A stretch of DNA of 44,797 nt, taken from NCBI GenBank assembly GCA_021821085.1, contig JAKACV010000021.1, forward strand, positions 1-44,797. The letters are read 5' to 3'. Below are positions 1 through 8,142 of this stretch, one piece after another. Numbering within the stretch: the first letter of the stretch is position 1; the number at the start of each line of letters is the position of its first letter. The DNA is from Bacillota bacterium (GTDB lineage: Bacteria > Bacillota > Bacilli > Alicyclobacillales > SLC66). The position numbers and the translations under genes are program-made. The notes beneath the pieces were generated by a model, which did not search any database, was not told the origin of the DNA, and saw only the letters and a list, made by a program, of their open reading frames with translations.

Positions 1-1
1 C

Positions 2-946
2 GATGCACTGCTCGAAGCGGGTGTTGCCGAAGCTGTTGCAGACGCCATCTTGACGCACGCCAGCGACCGCAAGAGCATCGTGTTTACTGCTTCTGTGGAA
101 CAGGCCCGGTTGACCTCCGAAGCCCTCCAGAGGCGGGATGTGGCGGCAACGTGGCTGTCAGGAGATACTCCACCGGATGAGCGTTCGGACATCTTACGCC
201 GTCTGAAAACAGGCGACTTGCAAGCCGTCGCAAACTGCAGTGTGCTCACGGAAGGGTTTGACGAAACGAGTGTTGATTGCATCGTCATGGCGAGGCCGAC
301 TCGCAGTAAGACGCTATACCTCCAGTGCATTGGACGCGGGTTGCGTAGACATCCCGGCAAAACGGATTGCCTGGTGCTTGACGTGGTTGGAGCGACCCGC
401 GCGCATTCGCTGATCCAGGCTCCCCTGCTTTTTGGCGTCGAACCCAAGGAAGCGGAAGGACGCCCACTGACAGAGGCAGTAGCAGAAGCTGTCAATCGCC
501 GGTCCGTCGCCGAACGTATCCTGGAAGCTGCAGAGCGGGTGCCTGACCTCAAGATTGCGCTTCGCTGGCTCGAAGCAGACGCCGGATTATACGCGCTGTC
601 CGCCGGTCCTGCTGGCACGGTACTCCTGATCGAGCGCGCTGATGGTTGGCATGTGAGAGTGACACGTCAGAACGAGGCATCATTGAAGCTCACCGGAAAG
701 GGTGCATCGCTCGAATTGGCACAAGGGCTGGCGGAAGATTACGTCAGGCGCGCGGATGTCACCGGAATCGTGAAGGCGAACGCCTTCTGGCGCAACCGCC
801 CTGCCACCGAGAAGCAGTTGCGAGCGCTGGAACAGTGGCATGCAGACGCTCCAGAACACGTGACCGCCGGACAAGCGGCGGATCTTCTCACGATCACCGT
901 AGCACGTGCTAAGGCTTCGAAATTCCGATGCGGGAAAGAGGTGTGA
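2..946 (+). CDS. DEAD/DEAH-type (SF2) helicase, C-terminal part, phage-like
   Basis: The frame is open to the left edge of the window, so only the C-terminal portion is seen. It begins inside the second RecA-like domain: KSIVFTAS is typical of motif IV, VANCSVLTEGFD of motif V, and QCIGRGLRRHPGKTD is a clear motif VI with arginine fingers. After the helicase core comes about 150 residues without a motif I recognise. Proteins of this shape are common in phage replication modules, where they act on DNA during replication or recombination. The stop overlaps the start region of the next gene, suggesting one transcript. The Walker A and B motifs must lie upstream of the window. The helicase call is firm; the exact family is not. 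Confidence 0.82.
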   Translation, partial: DALLEAGVAEAVADAILTHASDRKSIVFTASVEQARLTSEALQRRDVAATWLSGDTPPDERSDILRRLKTGDLQAVANCSVLTEGFDETSVDCIVMARPTRSKTLYLQCIGRGLRRHPGKTDCLVLDVVGATRAHSLIQAPLLFGVEPKEAEGRPLTEAVAEAVNRRSVAERILEAAERVPDLKIALRWLEADAGLYALSAGPAGTVLLIERADGWHVRVTRQNEASLKLTGKGASLELAQGLAEDYVRRADVTGIVKANAFWRNRPATEKQLRALEQWHADAPEHVTAGQAADLLTITVARAKASKFRCGKEV

Positions 947-948
947 GC

Positions 949-1320
949 ATGATCATCTCCGCGGACTTCGACGGCATCATTGCTCGCTCCTGCTGGCCAG
1001 CGATTGGCGAACCTGTACCTGGCGCACTGGAGACTTTGCAACAATGGCACACGGATGGTCACAAGGTGGTCATCTGGACATGCAGAGCCGGACGCGAACT
1101 TGCAGCGTGCAAACAGTGGCTGGACGCTCACAACGTGCCCTATGACACCATAGACGCCAATCTGCCGGAGCGCATCGAAATCTACGGTGGATCGGACACG
1201 CGCAAGGTGTCAGCTGATCTGTATGTCAATGATCGCGCGGCAGGCGCTCCCTCCGATCCGGTGAAACTGTGGGCACTGGCTCGGGAGCGGGTTTCGCAGT
1301 TGACTCGGAAGGAGGCTTGA
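949..1320 (+). CDS. HAD-like hydrolase, phage-type small phosphatase
   Basis: A 123-residue protein beginning MIISADFDGII, which matches motif I of the haloacid dehalogenase superfamily (DxDG), with two aspartates that would be nucleophile and acid. The usual Thr after DxDG is Ile here. VIWTCRAG fits motif II (the Thr/Ser motif), and DLYVNDRAAG near residue 90 fits the acidic metal-binding motif. Small stand-alone HAD proteins of this type occur in phages and may act on nucleotides or sugar phosphates; the substrate is unknown. I chose the ATG at 949, two bases after the helicase stop, because GAAAGAGGTG lies just upstream as a ribosome binding site; an in-frame ATG at 928 lies inside the helicase gene. 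The two genes are probably co-transcribed. Confidence 0.7.
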   Translation: MIISADFDGIIARSCWPAIGEPVPGALETLQQWHTDGHKVVIWTCRAGRELAACKQWLDAHNVPYDTIDANLPERIEIYGGSDTRKVSADLYVNDRAAGAPSDPVKLWALARERVSQLTRKEA

Positions 1321-1323
1321 CCG

Positions 1324-1416
1324 ATGCGACTCCACACGAGAGAACCGCCACATCGCTTGACGCACAACCGGACCGCGCCAGGACGCTGTAGGGCGCGTCT
1401 GTGGAGCTTAAGCTAG
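1324..1416 (+). CDS. Possible 30-residue basic small protein
   Basis: An ATG four bases after the stop of the HAD-like gene is preceded at 8-9 bases by a strong ribosome binding site, GGAAGGAGG. It opens a 30-codon frame rich in Arg, His and Pro that ends in TAG. The spacing and ribosome binding site argue for translation coupled to the preceding gene. No family is recognised. It could equally be the truncated start of a gene lost from the element. Confidence 0.3.
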   Translation: MRLHTREPPHRLTHNRTAPGRCRARLWSLS

Positions 1417-1599
1417 GATCCATGCCGTAATGGTGCTCGACACGTCTACGAGGCGACCAGACACCTCAAACGGAAAGGGGGCGTAATATGGGCAAAAGTC
1501 AACGCATTTGAAACCATATATGGCCTCCCAAGCATTGCAGACAAGCTATGCGCCGGATAAAGGATGGCAACACACACCAAACGAGAGAAGGAATAAAGG

Positions 1600-2106
1600 A
1601 TGGGCAGACCGACGAAACTCACGCCTGAAGTGCAAGCTAGGATTGTAGAGGCCATAGCTGGCGGTAACTACCTAGCAACGGCATGCGCCTATGCAGGGCT
1701 ATCCTATGAGACTTTCCGGCTCTGGATGGAACGAGGTCGCAAGGAAAGCACTGGACGCTACCATGTGTTTGTTGTTGCAGTTACGCGCGCGGAACTCGAA
1801 GCCGAGGCGACGATGTTGGAAATGTGGCGCAAACATATGCCACAAGACTACCGTGCAATCCGAGATTTTTTAGAGCGTAGACACCCCGACCGCTGGCGAG
1901 CGAATCGAAAGCCTGGAGAAGATTCCGCGGCAATGGCTACCCTCGCTCTGGAAGAAGCTCGCCTGCGCGTCGAGAAACTAAAAGCAGAAATCGCCAAGCT
2001 CACCGGAACACAAGATGACCCGCAAGAAGATGATGGGTTCCTAGACGCGCTGAACGCGTCCGCTAGCAGAGTGTGGGGAAATAACGACAGCCAAGATGAG
2101 GTGTAA
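1600..2106 (+). CDS. Terminase small subunit-like helix-turn-helix protein
   Basis: A 168-residue protein starting MGRPTKLTPEVQ. Residues 5-45 (LTPEVQARIVEAI ... ATACAYAGLSYETFRLWMERG) form a helix-turn-helix of the kind found in phage terminase small subunits and related DNA-packaging recognition proteins. The stretch RAIRDFLERRHPDRW that follows is also common in this group. The C-terminal third is a charged, probable coiled-coil helix (LALEEARLRVEKLKAEIAKL) with an acidic tail. In a complete phage this protein would select the packaging site for the large terminase, but no large subunit follows here, so this is a remnant or has another DNA-binding job. An AGAGAAGG ribosome binding site precedes the ATG. 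Confidence 0.65.
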   Translation: MGRPTKLTPEVQARIVEAIAGGNYLATACAYAGLSYETFRLWMERGRKESTGRYHVFVVAVTRAELEAEATMLEMWRKHMPQDYRAIRDFLERRHPDRWRANRKPGEDSAAMATLALEEARLRVEKLKAEIAKLTGTQDDPQEDDGFLDALNASASRVWGNNDSQDEV

Positions 2107-2326
2107 TCGACCATGCGGGGGCAACGGAGCGAAGACCATAAATAAGCACTAGCCCTCGCCGCAGTACCCGGAGTGACACTAGGTGTAATGGCTGACCCTC
2201 TGATGTGACAACCGCCATTGAGTAAAGAACCCAGCTTGACCAGAGCCTTTTTCACTGCTCGTCGGTACTCGTGCTCGATCCTGCGCCGGCTGGCCCAGAG
2301 GTCACCGCGCATGGCTAATCACCCCC

Positions 2327-2355
2327 AACAAAAAAACGGGACCGATTGGCCCCGT
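2327..2355 (-). terminator. Rho-independent terminator after the small acidic protein
   Basis: On the minus strand ACGGG(G) and CCCGT form a short GC-rich stem with a roughly 10-base loop, followed by a run of seven T. It lies about 18 bases beyond the stop of the gene at 2373-2582, in the right orientation to end the two-gene minus-strand unit. Confidence 0.6.
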
Positions 2356-2372
2356 CGCAACTGCATATTTGT

Positions 2373-2582
2373 CTACTCAGGCCAGTCGTCCACTTCGGCT
2401 GGATCAAACCCGAGCATCCGAATTATGCTGGGATCCGTAGGGTCGTCTTCATGGGCCTCGTCATCGTCGTCCCAGTCCTCAATGCCGTGTACTGGGTGGT
2501 CACGCATCTCTTTAGCATAGTCGCGATTCTCCTCGACCACTCCGTAATGTACGTCGGGTAACTCATACTTAAACTTAGACAC
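2373..2582 (-). CDS. Small acidic protein of unknown function
   Basis: A 69-residue protein with a GTG start, beginning MSKFKYELPDVHYG and very rich in Asp and Glu in the second half (DWDDDDEAHEDD). A good ribosome binding site, GGGAGG, lies about 9 bases upstream of the GTG, and the start overlaps the last codons of the topoisomerase-like gene. This suggests translational coupling within one minus-strand unit that ends at the terminator near 2340. No family is recognised. Strong acidity in a small element-encoded protein is compatible with DNA mimicry or with partner binding, but nothing in the sequence shows this. Confidence 0.55.
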   Translation of the reverse strand: MSKFKYELPDVHYGVVEENRDYAKEMRDHPVHGIEDWDDDDEAHEDDPTDPSIIRMLGFDPAEVDDWPE

Positions 2583-3174
2583 CTAAACCCGCCTCCCATT
2601 TTGCAAAGACATCGGGACTGATGTAGCTTTGGAGTGCTACAGTAGGTGTGTTGCCAAGTTTCTTGGACACAGCAACCCCGACCTTTTTCACGGCTTTATC
2701 AAACTCTGCCTTGGTTGCAGGCGGGGGAATTGACTCCACTGCCTCGTACGCCGTTCGCGTGGCTAGTAATGTCCTAAAATCTTTGGGCTTGATGTCCTCG
2801 GCCCCTACCTCGTGCGTGTACGTACGCAATATGCGTGCGTTTGTGGCAGGGAACAGTTTGCCGTCCGTGCCCGCCTTTTGAGCACATTCCTTAAGCATCG
2901 CGGCCACCTTGGGGTTTTCGACAGGGATGTCGAGCGATACGCCTTTTTTCCCAACGAATTGCAATCGGACTGCGCCGTCTCTCTCTATTTTAACATGTTT
3001 GCCCTCTAAAGTGGTGGCTCCGTAGGCCTTTATTTTGGCTTTTGTGTCGGTGTCACTCCCTGGGCGAATAGCCGTAGCCATGATTAGAGACAGGCACTTC
3101 GCACTATCTCTAATGCGCGGATTATCGACGCCATGTATCAAAGTGAATCCGCAAATTTCAGGCTTGCGAACCAT
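2575..3174 (-). CDS. DNA topoisomerase IB C-terminal catalytic domain, probably N-terminally truncated
   Basis: The 199 residues match the catalytic half of eukaryote/poxvirus-type topoisomerase IB as found in bacteria. IRPGSD fits the RxG motif with the first catalytic Arg, YGATTLEGKHVKI and QFVGKKGV fit the beta-sheet with the catalytic Lys, KDFRT carries the second catalytic Arg, and LGNTPTVALQSYISP carries the active-site Tyr. Such enzymes nick one strand through a 3'-phosphotyrosine link and relax supercoils. Family members have an N-terminal DNA-clamping domain that is absent here. The frame is open only to about 3207, and I see no ribosome binding site before the Met at 3174. It is therefore either a minimal element-borne enzyme with an unclear start, or the surviving end of a broken gene. 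Confidence 0.65.
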   Translation of the reverse strand: MVRKPEICGFTLIHGVDNPRIRDSAKCLSLIMATAIRPGSDTDTKAKIKAYGATTLEGKHVKIERDGAVRLQFVGKKGVSLDIPVENPKVAAMLKECAQKAGTDGKLFPATNARILRTYTHEVGAEDIKPKDFRTLLATRTAYEAVESIPPPATKAEFDKAVKKVGVAVSKKLGNTPTVALQSYISPDVFAKWEAGLGV

Positions 3175-3423
3175 GTACGTTTTGGCGATGGTGGAAAACA
3201 GGAACCCCTATCCCACTTGGTTAAGACTGAGAAGGCAACCCCCCCTTGACCGCTCACAAAACGAAGTGGGCGAAACGAAGCGAAACGGATGACTAAAAAA
3301 GCGGTCAATCAAACCAATCAATCAGAGACACTAAAAAGGGAATTTCTTAACGCAGTAAAAAAGGCCAACCGTGCCCCCGTACCGACGCAGAACGCACACC
3401 TAAAAAGGAGGCACACACACCCT

Positions 3424-3789
3424 ATGACCGCACGCGAACTCCTCGCAACACTTCCGAAGATTCGCAGCGTACCTATGCAGACCCTGACGACTCACCCTGA
3501 CAATGGCAAGCCCCGTAAGTCCTCTCACCGCTTGTACAACTTTCGTACAGGCGGCCAAAATGTCACCGTGGCTTATAGCGTACTGCACGGCTTCCTGACG
3601 AGTTTAGGCGACCGAAGTATACAAATGACTATCATCGACAAACAGGCTCTTTATATCGCAACCTCGCAAGCCTGTTTGATTCTGTACGACCTCGAAACCT
3701 CGCATGATGAAAGAGGGTATGAGGATGCAGACAAATGGGTCATATCGCTTGCCAAAACACAGGGGCCGTTCGCTATACGTGCCCCCTAA
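3424..3789 (+). CDS. Hypothetical protein of the accessory element
   Basis: A 121-residue frame starting MTARELLATLPKIRSV. I chose the ATG at 3424 because AAAGGAGG lies 12 bases upstream. The same frame is open from an ATG at 3289, which would add 45 basic residues but has no clear ribosome binding site. The protein contains RLYNFRTGGQNVTVAYSVLHGFL and a plausible beta-rich middle; no family is recognised. It is transcribed away from the topoisomerase-like gene, with no gene beside it on its own strand. It may be a small element-specific gene. The existence call rests only on the ribosome binding site and an uninterrupted frame. Confidence 0.4.
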   Translation: MTARELLATLPKIRSVPMQTLTTHPDNGKPRKSSHRLYNFRTGGQNVTVAYSVLHGFLTSLGDRSIQMTIIDKQALYIATSQACLILYDLETSHDERGYEDADKWVISLAKTQGPFAIRAP

Positions 3790-4066
3790 CTCTCATTTTA
3801 ATTGAGGACACATTCGGCAACTTGTGGCGCGACGCAAGCGAATAGTCACACCAAACGTTTTCACAAAACCACTCAAACCAATATGTTCCATTAGCAAACC
3901 GTTGCCACTAGGCGAACCAAACGAACCGATTGGCAGAACCTAAAAAGCAGCTAGGATGATAGAGCGTATTACATACACGACGTTGACCCGTCGATTAGGA
4001 AGAGCCGAATAGTTTTACTGTGTTGCGTCATTACGAGAACCTCATAGAAGAGCTTTAAGCGGAGTT
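3790..4066. other. Gene-free gap with short repeats
   Basis: No convincing frame is seen. The gap holds several copies of a CGAACCAAACGAACC-like motif and a 10-base direct repeat AGTTTTACTG at 4011-4020 and 4063-4072, the second of which overlaps the end of the specificity-subunit gene. No clear terminator for that gene was found. Confidence 0.4.
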
Positions 4067-5371
4067 TTACTGAGCATATATAGATACATCCCCCATGATT
4101 GCTTTTTCAATCTCTCGTTTAGTCTTCTCGATCGTGTCCTTCGCCAACCTAATTCTCATTAATGCTATCTTTCGAACTTCTGCAACTGACCTCTGCTCTT
4201 CGTCGGAGATAACAGGAATCGGGATTTGTAATAAATTTTCTACATAAAGCCTTTGTTTTACAGCACCTACTCTATGGAATTGAATCAAACTGATGAAAAA
4301 AGGAGTCGTAATTAGCGCAGCAACGTACTCTGGCGTTAATCCCTGCTTAATTCTCCACACCTGGTACTCAGGGCTTGTGATAGCGTCCTCCATTACATCC
4401 TCTGGAACCATCCCTAATGAACCAACTGATGACCTAGTTGGATTATGGAAAAACCATTCCTTTCTAATAATTTTATAGGAAGCGTTGAAGTCCTTGCCCT
4501 TCTGATAATGACTAAAGAAGACACCATTAATGTTGTTTACCCCGTAAACAGGCCACTCTTTGTCAGGACTTTCCCATGGTTTCACCATCTCCGTCGCTTC
4601 TTCCACGAACTCTCCCATCGGGCGGAATGCAGGATTATTGTTGCGGAAAATTGTCGCCCTCGCAGTCTTTAAGTCCCATCTCGTAAGATCAGTTAGTTTC
4701 AGCGCAAAAGAATGACGTTTTAGGATTTCGTGGTTCTCAGCATGACTGCCTTGAGAATCGCGAAGAATCTTGTTAAGTTCCTTTGAGACATTTGCTAACG
4801 TTAACAGAGCAGAATGCAACTCCCCCTGCGCATCCTCCCACTTCTGTACAATGGCCCGCTGGATATCGAGTGGAGGGAGTGGAATTTCTATAGACTCAAA
4901 GAAATCTAGTTTAACCTCCTTCCTTCCCTCTGCGCCAACCTTGTTACGATTCAGGTAAGCCTTGAAAAAGTTCACCTGAACAATGATACAAAGATACTCT
5001 GGAACAATCGACGTTTCATCAGGCTCATAAACAGCAAAGTGGTTTGTAACTGCCACATTGCACCAATCGTCTGGAATTACACTAACGGCACCATTTTTCA
5101 AATCAATCTTAGCGACAACAATGTCACGTGGACGCGCCCAGTACATATCCATCGTATATTGACGCGAAGATTCGATTTTCCTTTCGGAAACTGATCCATC
5201 AAAATGTATCGTAATAGGACGTAATGCCGAAAACGGCATTACTTTTGGATCAACCTTTTCCTTGCGTAATCGTAGAACAGAGCCGATACTTGCCATGACT
5301 GATTCGGGCCAGTTCCATGCAATACCCTCATAACTTGCCGGGTCCCATCGAGACATCCGTGAAAATTGCAC
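4067..5371 (-). CDS. Restriction-modification specificity subunit (HsdS-like)
   Basis: A 434-residue protein with the two-repeat design of type I S subunits. A first target-recognition region covers about residues 1-180 and ends in PLPPLDIQRAIVQKW, followed by a helical spacer. A second region covers about 220-400 and ends in IPIPVISDEEQRSVAEVR with a C-terminal helix. The conserved PLPPLxxQ-type turn marks the junction of each recognition domain with its helix. S subunits read a bipartite DNA site and direct the partner methylase or nuclease to it. I take the GTG at 5371 as start; AGAGGGG lies upstream. It begins about 40 bases after the stop of the methylase gene, so the two are an operon. 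No restriction motor subunit follows. Confidence 0.88.
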   Translation of the reverse strand: MQFSRMSRWDPASYEGIAWNWPESVMASIGSVLRLRKEKVDPKVMPFSALRPITIHFDGSVSERKIESSRQYTMDMYWARPRDIVVAKIDLKNGAVSVIPDDWCNVAVTNHFAVYEPDETSIVPEYLCIIVQVNFFKAYLNRNKVGAEGRKEVKLDFFESIEIPLPPLDIQRAIVQKWEDAQGELHSALLTLANVSKELNKILRDSQGSHAENHEILKRHSFALKLTDLTRWDLKTARATIFRNNNPAFRPMGEFVEEATEMVKPWESPDKEWPVYGVNNINGVFFSHYQKGKDFNASYKIIRKEWFFHNPTRSSVGSLGMVPEDVMEDAITSPEYQVWRIKQGLTPEYVAALITTPFFISLIQFHRVGAVKQRLYVENLLQIPIPVISDEEQRSVAEVRKIALMRIRLAKDTIEKTKREIEKAIMGDVSIYAQ

Positions 5372-5409
5372 TGCAAAGCCCCTCTTGGCGTGTAACTCAC
5401 CCGAGGGGC

Positions 5410-7614
5410 CTAGACGAAAAAAGGTGTGGGGTCTATCTCAAACTCACGGTATAGCTCCAATGCCGTCGTATCTACTTCAGCAGGTACGCGCGGATTAGGA
5501 TACAATTCGTTATCATCTGCCTCAGCCGTAGCCGTGATGCCGACTTTCTCCGCTTCATACATGAAGACAGGATAATCAAACCCTCGTTTAAGCAACCCTC
5601 TGGCTTCCGCGCGAATTCGCTCACCCATTTGTTTCTCATAGGATGTCAGTTCCTTTTGTGCAGCCTTTCTGCCTTCTGTATCGCGGCCCATCTTCGCATT
5701 AGCAATGACCGACTCCAAACGTTCGCGTTCAGCCGCCATTTCGTTAGCATACATTGCTTCCGCCTCTGCTTGTGCGCTCACTTTCTTGGTGTCAAAATCC
5801 GTCCGCTCCTGATCATCAAACTTGCGCAGGAATAGAAGAGACGCCTTCACAGATGCCCCGCTGGACATGAACGTTTCTTGCGGCAGACTAACAACGGCAA
5901 GGATCTTAGCCCGATCCTCCGCGAACTCGCGCACATAGGCCAAGGACGGGTTATTGAATATGCCCTCCGGCAATACAATCCCGAGACGACCGCCGGGTTT
6001 TAGTAGATCAAGGCAACGCTCAATAAATAAAATTTCTGTCTTAACCTTGGAGATGGTCTTCCCCTTCTCCTTCTTCGGCAACTGAAACAGGGACGCAATA
6101 GGTTGCCCCTTAGCCGCATTCACTCTTGCACGTGCGTCTTTGTACTGCTCACCATAGCGCTCCTCGTACAGTCGTTCAACATCGGACGACATGCTTAGTT
6201 CCGATTCTAGAATTACGTCTGATGGCTCCACGTTGGAACCAAATGGCGGATTCGTTAGGATGATGTCGAATCGACCTTCAAAGATCCCATTCACGTTGAG
6301 AAAACCATTGTGATGATGGACACCGCCATGCCCGTCTCCGTGCATAATCATATTCATCTTAGACGTGCGCGCCATGCGATCATTCGCATCTGTTCCGTAG
6401 ATGCACCGATTCGATAAAGCCCACATCCGAGAACCTTCTATGGATGGGTCAAGGGTCTTTTGAATCTCCTCAAACTTCTCAGAGAGTAAACGCGCGCGGT
6501 CTGCGTCCGACAGACTACCATCCGCCTCGAATCGTATCTTGTGGGCCTGATACTCTTGGTCTGCATCCGCCATAATCTGCTGGCGAACCAGTTCAAATAA
6601 CCGAATGAGAAAACCGCCTGAACCACTGGCCGGATCACAGACGATTTCGCCTTCCTTGGGATTCACCATGCGCACCATGAATTCCACGATGGGACGCGGC
6701 GTGAAAAACTGACCAATTTCCCCCCGGAACGTCCGACCTAAGAAACGTTCAAACGCGATACCCTTGATATCCTCCGATGTGTCAGACAAATTGTAACGCT
6801 CAAGTTCCTTCACAATGGCGATCACGGTTGCGTATTTCAGATTAATTTTTTCATCACTCTGGAAGATAAGATCCGCTCGATAATCCATTTTTGTTTCCCT
6901 GAACAGAGTATCAACCGGATCATTGTACAGTGCCTTTTGCTCCTCAACAAACTCTGTAGTGAACAGGTTCTTTCGAATGTTACCTAGACGCAAGCGCCGC
7001 TCCATTCCGGTTTTCACGAACAGAATCTTAGCAATTTCATCGAAGGCAGCCGCCGGGTCTAGGTGTTCCCGATTGCGGATGATGTCATGACACCGCCCCA
7101 GCAAATCCGCAAACTCATCCTCTTTGAATATCTTCAGGCGAGCCATGAGCGCCTCAATTTTCTTTTCACTTGCGCCTGCATGTGGGATGTTTTCTATCTC
7201 ATCATAATTGGGAGCCATGCGTTCATGATCCACTTTGAAATACTTGGTCTCTCGATTGTTATGAGTGACGAAGAAGGGCGCACCCGTGTACTGTGCATAG
7301 TTCGAACCCTGCGTGTATGTATTCTGGTCAATTGTTACATTATCGGCCTTGCACTCGACCACGATCAACGGTTTTAATCTGTTTGTCCGATCCTGCACAG
7401 TCCGCCATATGAGGAAATCCGCTCTTGCGTTGCTAGATCCACGCTCCGCGACCGCTTTTTCCTCTGCAATCTGCTCTAGCGCGTACCCGTACTCATTGAC
7501 CAGAACGCACAAATGCTCTTGCCTAACACGCTCCTCCGGCGTCTCATGTAACCACATCTTTCGAACCTGACTCCAGATTCGACCTTTGCCGTCGCGCTTC
7601 AGTTCTATAGTCAT
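5410..7614 (-). CDS. Fused restriction nuclease-adenine methylase subunit (HSDR_N domain plus HsdM-like)
   Basis: A 734-residue two-domain protein. Residues 20-130 resemble the N-terminal nuclease domain of type I R subunits: D66 in ARADFLIW, E87-C-K89 in VVECKAD, and Q102-G-S-N-Y106 fit the D-ExK plus QxxxY signature of an active PD-(D/E)XK nuclease. Residues 180-620 are an N6-adenine methylase of the HsdM type: GQFFTPR (301-307), the AdoMet loop DPASGSGG (327-334) and the catalytic NPPF (455-458). No SF2 translocase domain is present. With the HsdS-like partner this resembles type IIB/IIG enzymes such as BcgI, where one chain both cuts and methylates. It may instead act like a type I enzyme using a motor encoded elsewhere. 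The ATG at 7614 is the first start in the frame. Confidence 0.85.
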   Translation of the reverse strand: MTIELKRDGKGRIWSQVRKMWLHETPEERVRQEHLCVLVNEYGYALEQIAEEKAVAERGSSNARADFLIWRTVQDRTNRLKPLIVVECKADNVTIDQNTYTQGSNYAQYTGAPFFVTHNNRETKYFKVDHERMAPNYDEIENIPHAGASEKKIEALMARLKIFKEDEFADLLGRCHDIIRNREHLDPAAAFDEIAKILFVKTGMERRLRLGNIRKNLFTTEFVEEQKALYNDPVDTLFRETKMDYRADLIFQSDEKINLKYATVIAIVKELERYNLSDTSEDIKGIAFERFLGRTFRGEIGQFFTPRPIVEFMVRMVNPKEGEIVCDPASGSGGFLIRLFELVRQQIMADADQEYQAHKIRFEADGSLSDADRARLLSEKFEEIQKTLDPSIEGSRMWALSNRCIYGTDANDRMARTSKMNMIMHGDGHGGVHHHNGFLNVNGIFEGRFDIILTNPPFGSNVEPSDVILESELSMSSDVERLYEERYGEQYKDARARVNAAKGQPIASLFQLPKKEKGKTISKVKTEILFIERCLDLLKPGGRLGIVLPEGIFNNPSLAYVREFAEDRAKILAVVSLPQETFMSSGASVKASLLFLRKFDDQERTDFDTKKVSAQAEAEAMYANEMAAERERLESVIANAKMGRDTEGRKAAQKELTSYEKQMGERIRAEARGLLKRGFDYPVFMYEAEKVGITATAEADDNELYPNPRVPAEVDTTALELYREFEIDPTPFFV

Positions 7615-7952
7615 TGAAAGTATCCCACCCGACGAATTCTATTGAGCCTAAGGAGGCTACAAGAATACTAACATAGATTAGGGTTCGAAACTCGCCTATA
7701 GGCGCATTCGGAACACCGTGTTTCTCAAACGAATCAAAGTGGACAAAAGTGAGTCGAATCACCACGCTAAAAAGAGAGTTCCCCGACGCAGTATAAAAGG
7801 CCACGCGGTACATACATCCATCTGACCGAAAGAGCACACATTACGTTGCCCTATGAGGTCAGGAAAGCCCTTTGTCACCGCATTACTACTGCTTTACGTA
7901 CAGGCTCTGCCTGGTGCGCTCGCTTTCCCTGTCCAAGCCATACCCCCCCACC

Positions 7953-7986
7953 CTCCCCGATATTCCGTGTCTGAAATATCGGGGAG
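7953..7986. repeat. 12-bp perfect inverted repeat
   Basis: CTCCCCGATATT at 7953-7964 is matched by its exact reverse complement at 7975-7986, with a 10-base loop between. There is no T-run on either side, so it is not a standard terminator. It could be an operator or a replication structure. Confidence 0.7.
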
Positions 7987-8020
7987 ATCATCATCAGAGC
8001 ACAGCGTCGGTGCAGAGAAG

Positions 8021-8142
8021 TGGCACTTGTGGCACCTCGTGGCACTTCACTTCCCCCACTTGCATGAGTGCCCCTTAAAGCCGCGCCAGGCAACGGTTTT
8101 TCGAGAAGTGGCACTGCTGGCACTGCTGGCACCTATAGAGTC
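8021..8142. repeat. Two clusters of a 9-base tandem repeat (TGGCAC core)
   Basis: TGGCAC occurs three times at 9-base steps near 8022-8046 and three times at 9-base steps near 8116-8140, always on the plus strand, separated by about 70 bases of unrelated sequence. In protein terms a 9-base unit would encode a three-residue repeat, so this may be the remnant of a repetitive coding linker, or iteron-like binding sites. Confidence 0.5.

Noticed and set aside
1488-1511. Seven-codon frame after GAAAGGGGG (MGKSQRI)
   Set aside because: Good ribosome binding site, but too short to call, and no attenuator or regulated gene directly follows.
1848-2312. 154-codon minus-strand frame overlapping the terminase-like gene
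   Set aside because: Only the first about 35 residues (RRRIEHEYRRAVKKALVKLG) look protein-like; the rest lies antisense to a better gene. At most a remnant.
5410-7614. BREX PglX or DISARM methylase
   Set aside because: The HsdM-type motifs, adjacent HsdS-like subunit and absence of BrxC, PglZ, DrmA or similar genes argue for restriction-modification.
8021-8142. CRISPR-like spacing of TGGCAC repeats
   Set aside because: Unit is 9 bases with no spacers and there are no cas genes. Not a CRISPR array.
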